DNA of 64,000 nt from Strongylocentrotus droebachiensis (lineage: Eukaryota; Echinodermata; Echinoidea; Camarodonta; Strongylocentrotidae): positions 62,001 through 126,000 of the forward strand of contig JAVYIG010002513.1 in NCBI GenBank assembly GCA_035222895.1, written 5' to 3'. The notes under the pieces are model-generated. The model did not search any database. It was not told the origin of the DNA and was given only the letters and a program-made list of their open reading frames with translations. The first letter of the stretch is position 1. The number at the start of each line of letters is the position of its first letter. Shown in pieces: positions 35,285 to 46,500 of this stretch. Position numbers and translations under genes: made by a program.

Positions 35285-36255
35285 GGTACAATGTTGGTCA
35301 TAATGGTGGAATAATTATTTTTAACCCCAATTTACGGAATGATTTTGACAATGATTTATTACTAATATATCTAGATAATAGTATACATTCTCAGATTTAA
35401 TTGAATAATAATTGGTGATTGTTTGTTTTGCGTGACTGCTAAAACATGTGTGTGCTACTATGCTAATCAACTAGGGGACCTACGTCCTTAAGTCATATTA
35501 CTGATTGTAATGAGGATCAATGCCTCATAAAAGGGCACTAATATAGCACATCGACACGGTTTTGATCCTGGGGGCTCACAGTAAAGAGGCCATTGCTTAG
35601 CCAATAAATCACGACTGCACGCAGCGGGGGCTAGGGTACGTCGCCGCCCCCACAAATACAAAAAAAAGAAAGAAAATGCAATAAATTATAAATTATTCAT
35701 TGCATTTTGCTCCGATCCCCAACATAAAAAAAATCCTCTATGTGGGCATGCTTTGAAGCATAATGCATGGCCCTACAGAGGATTTTTTTCTGTTGGGGAC
35801 CAGGGGAAAATGCAATGAATTAAATGTATTACCTTTTCTTTGTTTTTTTTTTGTATTTGTGGGGGCGGCGACGTACCCTAGCCTAAAAATAATTATTCCA
35901 CCTTTATGACCAACAATGTATCTGATTGATTTTTGCTTTATAGGTATAAGCTTTTCTTGTTTTTTTAGTTTGACCAACTGACGTCAATATCAGATTCTAC
36001 AGATGTTTTGTTGTGTATTTTCACATGAATGTTTGCTATTATTTAATAAAGGAACCCTGTGTGTGTGTGGGGGGGGGGGATGTTTGTCACAAAAGCTGGC
36101 ATGGAGGATCAACATTTGATCCTATGATCCAGGCAATACTTCATGCAACATATAGGGTTAGGGTTGCACTTTATTTTGAGTTAAGGTAAACATGGTTAGG
36201 GTTACGCTTAATAGGTACACGTAATATGATATATTTAATGTGTATAAAAACGCTG
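35285..36255. mobile_element. TIR element with tRNA-like core plus adjoining dispersed repeat
   Basis: About 35285-35920 has inverted ends TTGGTCATAATGGTGGAATA and TATTCCACCTTTATGACCAA. Inside are a SINE-like core (minus-strand box region near 35540-35620) and a second inverted repeat (CCCCGATCCCCAACA ... TGTTGGGGACCAGGGG). 36020-36255 matches 17915-18135. No transposase. Confidence 0.7.
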
Positions 36256-37416
36256 CTATGTTGTGATATGCTGACGATTAACCGCCGACGCATACACTAA
36301 TGTATGATCAGCATATCTCTGAAATACATTGAATTTACTGTTTCATTATTAGTGTTAAATATTATAAGTTTATCTTTACAGTAATATGTTAGGTCTGAGG
36401 TTGAAGGTAGAATTTTGGTTAGTGTAAGAAACCGACGCCGAGCAATTGTTGCAGTAGCAAGAGTCGTACAACTGTCTTGAAGATATTTCTTTACAATAGA
36501 GCACCATGTAATCCAGCTGTGCGATCTATATGGTTGTACACTGCCATTGTGTGGCTCTCGAAGGTGTTCTGATGGCTGTGATGTCCATCATAGGTCATCC
36601 TTCTCGTCTAAGAGGTATTCCTCCTCGTCTTAGACGTCACAATTCATGCTGAATTGATGTTGAGGAAAGAATATAAAATATAGGTTTGGGGGATAGGATC
36701 TGGGCCCTGTAACATATGAAGTGACAGAAAATCCAATCAATTGTAAAAAATCTGTTGTATCTTCAGTTTTGCTACAATTGTATCTTAGCATTGATCTACA
36801 TGTTTCTGTAACATACACTTAATGGTAAGTTGCTATTTATTTCAATGTTACAAATAATTAAAGGAGATACAGGTGCAATCAAGATTTGGGAGATAATATT
36901 AATCATAACTTTCAATGTTACAGGGCTCAGGTGCTCAGGGCCTGGGGTGGTATTCCGAAATATATGTTATCTTTTATGCTAGTGAAATAATTTTTCCTGT
37001 TATAGTAAAGATAACTAAGAAAATTAATTGGTTAATTTCTACACAAAGCTGGCTATGTACATGTACATTTAAGAGATAAAATCTGCACCAGCACCTACAT
37101 TGAGTGTCTATTCCATGCACTCTAAAGTCACAATAATGAACATACTTTCACTATTCAAACATAAAAGACAACATACAATATAGTTTTCAGAATATGGCCC
37201 CGAATATTAAGCATATGTATTTGGGTTATTGTGGACAACAAATCAATATACATGATTATATTGTTAGCAGAAATGTTGCAGCAACAAACTGCATCATAAT
37301 AGCTTTGCATTTTGCAGAGACTTGATAGAAATGAGGAGAGGAGGCAAATGTGCCTGATAGAAAGTAAGACATTAAAAACTGATATCTTTGCACGATAATA
37401 TACAAATGATAATGAT
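36256..37416. other. Sequence 3' of the NLR gene
   Basis: No coding exon recognised. Minus-strand AATAAA candidates lie near 36838 and, further upstream, at 37602. Confidence 0.4.
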
Positions 37417-37519
37417 CTATCTGCTCTTGAGTTGAGGCTGTATGCATCTATCGTACACAACCATCAGGCCGAGTACGCTAGGAGCATGAACAGCCTTAAC
37501 ACTGAAGAGCAGATAGACC
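37417..37519 (-). CDS. NLR last exon (tentative)
   Basis: Acceptor TTCATTACAG; open in the required phase to TAG at 37419-37417 (34 residues). An alternative 31-bp exon with a good acceptor and GAG/GTAAGT donor at 37689-37719 would instead give an earlier stop. The C-terminus is therefore unresolved. Confidence 0.3.
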
Positions 37520-40500
37520 CTGTAATGAACAAATGAAAACATCCATCATTTGTTTTATACAAGACAAAGAGCCAAGATCCATGTTATTTGATGTAAAATA
37601 CTTTATTTCAAGATGTTTTTCAGTAATTGATAATCTCCAACTTTAATAGGCTTAATTTAGAGCACATACAGAAATAGGTGTACTTACCTCTACAAGCTAG
37701 TGCAGCACATGTATTAACCTACACACAGTATATAAAACACATTAAACTCTAAATGCACTGCTGTATATTGTGTACTAAAAGATCGTTAAATAGTACTGGA
37801 AAGTATTGCATGCCTTTTTATTGAAAAACGTGTGATAGTCTCAGTAAATGAATCACACATGACTGCATTTGACCAATCATTTGATTAGGATCTAAGAGTG
37901 AGTTGTATGATAAAATGAATTTGTAATTTATTATGTAAACTTCACTTACCATGCCCTTGAGAGTAAATTCAGGAATGAATCAAAATTCACTAGGGGATCT
38001 CCATTGAAGCTGAAATTTCCTTCTCTGACTCGAGGAAATGAACCCTGAAAAGAATATAGATATAAGAGCAAGATTGGTGATAGTGATTCATTTTATAGTG
38101 TCATTTTCCTCCATTCCAGTCTCGCTGACATACTGTACCATATATCATAAACATACCAGGTCAGTACTATCTCTTTGGTATAATTATAGACTGATTGTCC
38201 TTGTGTTCCCCACCAAACACACACACATACACACACACATACAAAACGGCTTTCTTGAACTGGTCAATATTCAACCAAAACTTTATGCTGATACCCCTCA
38301 GCCTCCTCCTTCCCTACCCTACTAGACACACACATTAAAACTGGTCAACATTTAAACAAATCTTTATAGTGACACTCCCCCCCACCCCCCCCCCCCCATC
38401 CCATAAGAACATGCATGCATAACAAAAACAAGGGGACTGACTTTTAAAATATTATTACAGCTATAGTGCATTTAATAACTGCATATTCATAACCCATGTC
38501 ACGCACCTATCCAAAACATCTGGCAAAAAACAAAAAACAGAATGCTGAGCAAAATAGGGTTTAAAAATTTGGTTAATGCAGGATAGTAAGAAAAGAAAAG
38601 GTGATGACAGAGCATGCGTCAAACAATAGGAGGACTGACTTTACCAATTATAGCTACGGTGCATTTAATTATTGCATATTCGTCAGAGTAACCCTGGTCG
38701 TGCACCTATACAAAACATCAAGAACAAAATCAAAAACAGAATGCTGAATAAAACGCAATGGGTCTTGATAATATTACTATAAGCCAGTATATGAAGGTTA
38801 AGCTTCATTTGGTGATATATTGCATTAAAAGTAACAGTGAAATTAAAATATCAGTTCTTCACAAAATGTTGGGCAGAAACACTGTATTTCAATTGATCTA
38901 TTATACCTGAATGGATGATGCCTTTGCTTTCAATGTAGAGCAGAAACCCTGAGAAGTCGTAAAATCAACTGTCAGGCTAGTCAGGTTTGGCATGGAACAC
39001 AATGATTCTGCTAGGTTCTGGGACGAGGTTGGTGTGGGAAACCCGACTACATCAAGAGAGAAAGCTTGGACCTGTACATACAGTGAATCATAAAAGTAAG
39101 TTTAATGATACAAAATTGTAATAACTTAATAATTTAATTTAATAAGGTTTAATAACAATAACATCCCATTCTTAATGAGCACATGTCACATTATGATGTT
39201 AATGTAACATCTCTGTGTGCTTTCAAAGGACTTTAAATATTATTACCCTGGCTTAATTTAGCTCCGGCAACGGCAGTGATGAATTTAGGGAATATATCCT
39301 ATCAGGTACCCACTTACTACACCTAGGCCGATTGTGACAAATAAAGATTAATGTCTTCCAAAAAACATTAGTGCTACGTACAGCAGCCATTCAATTATTA
39401 TTCATATGCTTAAATCTAATAAATAGAGCTGTACTTGTGTTTAGATAATTATTTTTAAAAAGCAAGAAACTATTGCTTTGTTGATTATTTAGACACATTT
39501 TTGATTTTGCCTAAATGTAATGTGATACATTCAAAACTAAAAGTATGCATTATACATGAATGAATATGTAGAGCGTGTAAATGAGATTAACCCTAACAAG
39601 ACTGGGGGCTGATTTCGCCCCCCCCCCCCCCTCCTCTATTATCGCAATTACTTTGTAATGCTTAAATATTTTACGTTCCCACTTCATGACTTTCTTCCTT
39701 ATAGTCTTGTTCATCACTGGGTCAACGGTCTGGATGTTATGTAACATTTTGTGATCGTGTGTCACTGAAAATTCAAATAAAAAAAAAATGTTAACTATGC
39801 AATATTGTACAATATTGTATCTTTGAATGTAACCATGTATATATAATCAATAAATCCTCTGATGAGGCAAAGAAATAAGAAAAAAAAACAAACTATGCAA
39901 TATTGTAGATCTCATGGACATCTATCACAATGCCAAATTTGGAATCGATCGAGTTTCGGTTACCCAGATCTTGGGGGGGGGGGGGGAGGGGGGAGGTCCT
40001 TGGAGCCCCCCCCCCCCCCCTCCCATTTTTAAAGGTTCAAAATAGCTCAGTCTTTTTAGGATTAAAATAAGTACACTTTGAGCTATATCTCAATTCTTGT
40101 TTCAAAGTGAGTATTGAATCTGAAGTAAAATTTAATACAGATTTTAGACCCATGATGACATAATTAAAACTTTTTGAATCGCTAAGAACTTAAAAATATA
40201 CAAATTAGAAACAAAAATATTTGTATCTACTCGTCTTTAGAGTACTTTAGGAATCTGTTTATACTAAAATTGTATGACTGCATAAGTAGCAACACAACAC
40301 TCCCTTTCCCCTCAAAAGGCTTATACTCAAACACACCCAGTTATTCTCTGTCAAAGACTAAATTATTTTTAACCCTATCTGGTATAGCTGGGGGGGGGGG
40401 GGGGGGGACTAATAAGCCTCCCCCTCTACATTTTTCGTGATAATTTTTTTAACGCAAAATAATCTTGCACTGAAATTGTAAGACTCTTTTCTTTCCAGTC

Positions 40501-43500
40501 TTGCACATCTTTTGAAACGAATTATTTGAAAATCGGACCTACTGTTACAAAGTCTCGTGACCTTTTGTCTTTGCATGTCAGCCTGAAAATTGCTCATTTA
40601 CGTGTTTCATGTACAAAACATAATTTTATGGAAATACCATTTTTCAAAAAAAAGAGATAAAACATTGGTTATTTGATCTTGCTTAGAGTTAAGGGCCCGA
40701 ATTCACAAAGGAGGTTTGTCGACAAACCAAGGTTTATGTGCGTCATACAACGCGTTTCGATGCGTTTTTACAAACCTTGGTTTGTAAAAAACAAAAGGAG
40801 GTTTGTCGACAAACCTCCTTTGTGAATTCGGGCCAAGGTGTTTCTTTTGGGGTCAAAATAGTTGAATTATAAAAATAAAACAACAAAAACAATAAAATAT
40901 GGTACATAAGTTAAAGGTATACAAAGTTTTGGGAAATTTTGAGAATCGGGTGGATATTGATTCTTTACAATTTTAATATATTTGGATGCCCCTGTAGATG
41001 TATTATAAGCACAAGAAAATTTAGCTTCTAACACACATCTGCTTTTGAGAAAAAATTAATTAAAAAATTTACCAGTGCTCCCGGTAAATTTTGATCAACT
41101 TCAAATAGCGCTTTCGACTGTACATTGGTAGCTGCGACAATGAAAATCTCAGAATATGTAGTTGTGATGTGTAATTTCTAAATGGGAATAGCTAATCGGT
41201 CAATTTTAGTCAAGAAACATTGTTTTATAGCTTAATTAATATCTTGATCTTGAGAGGGAGCTATACAACATAAAGAGTTTATTATTTACAATTAGTATGT
41301 TAAATGGGGCGGGGGGGGGGGGGGGGGTCAATTTGACCCCCCCTGTTACACCCACAAATATAATAACGCCCACAAATGTAATAACACTTTACCCACAAAT
41401 GTAATAACACCCACAAATGTAATAATACTTTACCCACAAATGTAATAATTTCACCCACAAATGTAATAACCACTTTACCCACAAATGTAATAATTTTGAA
41501 TCACCCACAAATGAAGGGATATTTTGTCGAATTTGTTCAAAACTAAAACCCTGTAATAAAGCATGGGTATAGCGCGCAGTCTTTACTCCAGACACGGTTA
41601 TTTCAAAAATTTAAAAAATCTTCAAAATTAAGACCCCATAATCCTTTTCCTGTGGAATAACATGAGAATCGAGCGTAGTTTTTCCTCCAGACCCGGTTAT
41701 TCAAAAGTAAAAAAAAAAAAAAATTTTAAACTAAGACCCCACCATCTTCTTGGTTGTTGTTGTTGTTTTAGTTTTAAGGGCGTGTGTCATTCAATTACGA
41801 AGATTTACGCCGAATTCAAGTTTTTTAACATGAGTATTGAGCGTAGTCTTTCCTCCAGACCCGGTTATTCAAAAGTCAAAAAAACAAAAAAACAAAACAA
41901 AACAAAACAAAAAAAAACCTTTTAAACTAAGACCCCTCCATCTTCCAAATTAAGACCTGGTAATAAAGCATGGGTATAGCGCGCAGTCTTTACTCCAGAC
42001 CCGGTTATTTCAAAAATTTAAAAAATCTTTAAAACTAAGACCCCATAATCCTTTTCCTGTGGAATAACATGAAAATCGAGCGTAACTTTTAAACTAAGAC
42101 CCCACCATCTTCCAAACTAAGACCTGGTAATAAAGCATGGGTTTAGAGCGTAGTTTTTCTTCAAGACCCGGTTATTTCAAAACTTTTAAAAAATCTTCAA
42201 AACTAAGACCCCATCATCTTATTCCTGTGGAAGAACTGTTGTTGTTGTTGTTGTTTTAATTTATAGGCGTTTTTCATTCAGAAGTGAATATTTACGCCTC
42301 TTCTCTCAGGATTTTTATTCCTTTAAAATTAGATTTACTCTTTTTGATATATAGATTTTGATAAATTGGATTTTTAAAAGCTAAACTTTTATTTAATGAT
42401 GAAGAATTCAGTGGCTGGCGAGCAAATGGCTTATCGGCTATATAGGACGCCCAAGGACCAACTCGGACACGGTGCGTTGTGACAAGCTTCTCAACTCAGC
42501 CTAATGCTGAGCCTAGGCCCTCCGACGTCCACCAATATGCCTAGTCGTCTCCACCGTGTTTCTTCAAAATTTTGACCGAAAACCAATTAAGAAAAAAACA
42601 GATCATGATACATGAAGATTTTAAATGTTAATAACATGAGTATTGAGCGTAGTCTTTCCTCCAGACCCCGTTATTCAAAAGAAAATTAAAAAAAAAAAAA
42701 AAAAAAAACTTTTAAACTAAGACCCCTCCATCTTCCAAATTAAGACCCGGTAATAAAGCATGGGATTAGAGCGTAGTCTTTAATTCAGACTCGGTTATTT
42801 AAAAAAAAAAAAAAATTTCAAACTAAGACCTCACCATCTCATTCCTGTGGAATAACATGGGTATAGAGCGCAGTCTTTCCTCCAGACCCGGTTATTTCAA
42901 AAGAAATAGAAATTTAAACAAATCTTCGAAACTAAGACCCACCATCTTATTCCTCTTTTTTTTCATTTAAAAATAAATTACATTATTAAATATGTGGATA
43001 CAACACGTCACAAATAAATGATTGGTCGGCGGTCACATGAACTGACGAATCAGTCAAAATGGTCCATATATATAACACACAGAGGATGGTTCGTTGACCG
43101 TCGATGATTTTTTAATCATGTAAATATTCCGTCTCTTGGGAGCCAAATTATATACATTGACACATTTTAGACAGAAATTATCATATAAAGGAGTAACAGA
43201 CCCATATCACATATCTAGAGAGATATATACCCACTTGAATTTACAAGTGAATATTTGAAATGCCCACAAAAATACCTTGTTTATTAATGTGATCACGAAA
43301 AGTGTACTTAACCTGTCGGTATACAGTGAAAATACACGGCACTAAACAGCTCTATGTGTATATGATTAGTATTCGTATGATTGTGACGTGTTGTATCCAC
43401 ATATGTAATAATGTAATTTATTTTTAAATGAAAAAAAGAGGAATAAGATGGTGGGTCTTAGTTTCAAAGATTTGTTTAATTTTTTTTTTTTTTTTAATAA

Positions 43501-46500
43501 CCGGGTCTGGAGGAAAGACTACGCTCTATACCCAACTGGGTTAATTTCGTAGTTAGATCTAAAAGGGTACACCTGTACCCCTACTAACCACTTTGCACCG
43601 CACATAATTATTTGAGCCCAATATGTTTCGCTTTTTATAGTGAGTATACATGTACATGAAGAAGAAGAGTGAGAAAGAAGAAAAAAAGAAATTAAAAGAG
43701 AGAACTGTCTATATTAACGTTTAAAATCTTCATGTATCATGATCTGTTTTTTTCTTATTTGGTTTTCGGTCAAAATTTTGAAGAAACACGGTGGAGACGA
43801 CTAGACATATTGGTGGACGTCGGAGGGCCTAGGCTCAGCATTAGGCTGAGTTGAGAAGCTTGTCACAACGCACCGTGTCCGAGTTGGTCCTTGGGCGTCC
43901 TATACCGTGTGTCTCAAAAAAAACGTAACACTTTTGAAATGGTTGCCAAATTGAGCATATATAATTTTATGAAAAAATGTTGATATGTATGGAAAGCTAA
44001 AGGACCAACCTTTCATATGATATGAAAATATTGAAAAAAAAATCATGCTTCGATGAACAGTGTTCACTTAAGTTAGAGGTATGAAAATGGGCCTGCGCAG
44101 GATTTTTCCTTCCAATTTTGGACAGGTAAGTTACTTTTAGCATACAAAATAAGTTTGATATGAGATATTCATGATCGATGGATTAAGAGTTAAAAGGATG
44201 TTTTGAATACCAGTCCTTTCTCTCTGTCATTTATCAATCCCCAAACACCACCCCTGCCACACACACACACACACACACACACCAACTTCCACTCCCATCT
44301 TATTGTATCATTGATCTGGTAGATGTGAACAGGATGAAGGAAGAATGGGAAAATGTTAAATTGAAATACCGTATTCAAAATCATAATTGACATTATGCAA
44401 CCCACTCTCCTCCCCCCCACAACCTTTTCCCATCCCATCACCTACCCCTTGCCTTTTCTTTATCAGTTTTCTTCCGTAAGTTTGGTGGATCATCAATCAC
44501 ATTTTATTCAGGTTTTATGAATGACCCAAACATGTAATAGCTAAGTACATCATTCATTATGCATTGAAAATACCAGAATTCGAGGTATTCAAAATATCCT
44601 TTTGATTCAAAATATCCTTTTGATCCATCGATCATGAATATCTCATATCGACCTTATTTTGTAAGTTACAAGTAATTTACCTGTCCAAAATTGGAAGGAA
44701 AAATCCTGCGCAGGCCCATTTTCATACCTCTAACTTAAGTGAACACTGTCCATCGAAGCATGATTTTTTTATAATTTTTTCATATCATATGAAAGGTTGG
44801 TCCTTTAGCTTTCCATACATATAGACATTTTTTCATAAAATTATATATGCTCAATTTGGCAACCATTTCAAAAGTGTTACGTTTTTTTTGAGACACACGG
44901 TATAGCCGATAAGCCATTTGCTCGCCAGCCACTGAATTCTTCATCATTAAATAAAAGTTTAGCTTTTAAAAATCCAATTTATCCAAATCTATATATCAAA
45001 AAAAGTAAATCTAATTTTAAAGGAATAAAAATCCTGAGAGAAGAGGCGTAAATATTCACTTCTGAATGAAAAACGCCTGTAAATTAAAACAACAACAACA
45101 ACAACTGGGCGTTGTGGCGTGCGCCTGTAATCCAGCTAACAGTGGAAGTTACAAACTGATTCAGGCGAGGACGCAGGTTCGAAGCTGAGTCACGTCTTTC
45201 GGATGGTGACGTTTAAAGGTCGGTCCCCAGACGTAAATAATCATATCTGATTGATACACGTCTGTAAAAACCCAATACACACACACACACAATACACACA
45301 CGTTATTCCACAGGAATGAGATGGTGAGGTCTTAGTTTGAAGATTTTTTTTTTTTTTTAAATAACCGAGTCTGAAGTAAAGACTACGCTCTAATCCCATG
45401 CTTTATTACCGGGTCTTAATTTGGAAGATGGAGGGGTCTTAGTTTAAAAGGTTTTGTTTTGTTTTGTTTTGTTGTTTTTTTTTAAAAAACTTTTGAATAA
45501 CCGGGTCTGGAGGAAAGACTATGCTCAATTCTCATGTTATTCCACAGGAAAAGGATTATGGGGTCTTAGTTTTGAAGATTTTTAAAAAGTTTTGAAATAA
45601 CCGGGTCTGGAAGAAAAACTACGCGCTAAACCCATGCTTTATTACCGGGTCTTAGTTTGGAAGATGGTGGGGTCTTAGTTTAATTTTTTTTTTTTTTTTA
45701 AAACTTTTGAATAACCGGGTCTGGAGGAAAGACTACGTTCGATTCTCATGTTATTCCACAGGAAAAGGATTATGGGGTCTTAGTTTTGAAGATTGTTTAA
45801 ATTTTTGAAATAACCGGGTCTGGAGTAAAGACTGCGCGCTATACCCATGCTTTATTACCGGGTCTTAATTTGGAAGATGGAGGGGTCTTACAGCCTTTAC
45901 ACACATAGCTAAAATTCTATAAACATGATTAGTATAAACGTGTTTAAACTAATCACCTGAACATACGACATCATTCACACACAGAAATTTTGGTGCGATC
46001 GTTAATCGTTCGTGATTAACTACTGCTCGTAAAATGCGCAGTAGTGCCATTGCGCATTGAAGGTCATGTCACATCAATCAAAGAGCACGCTCCATCCAGT
46101 TTAAACACGTCTGAAACACGTTTAAACACGAATAACCTTTCACACACAAAATGTCAAGCTCACTAGATACAAACTTCGTATCTGCAGCCTGCTTTTAGGG
46201 GCGTATGCATCGCGACTTTGTATCTATCCCAACATCGTATAAACGATGTTCACACTGGGAAAATTTTCTATAAACATGTTTAAAACTGTTAAGTTAAACA
46301 CGTTTATACTAATCATCTCTGGATACGATGAATTTTAGCTGTGTGTGAAAAGGCTGTTTGTTTAAAAGGTTTTTTTTTGTTTTGTTTTGTTTTGTTTTAG
46401 TTTTTTAGTTTTTTTAACTTTTGAATAACCGGGTCTGGAGGAAAGACTACGCTCAATACTCATGTTCGTAAAACTTGCTAGGCGCCTAGACCGTCTCTTT

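Noticed and set aside
41345-41510. CRISPR-like array of 17-bp repeats with spacers
   Set aside because: Eukaryotic context, no cas genes, spacers are two or three short recurring sequences, and the array is mirrored at 47107-47293 as transposon ends.
45106-45160. Human Alu contamination
   Set aside because: Only the first about 35 bp look Alu/7SL-like; the rest differs, there are two diverged copies, and the insertion sits inside a local element with an empty site in the opposite arm.
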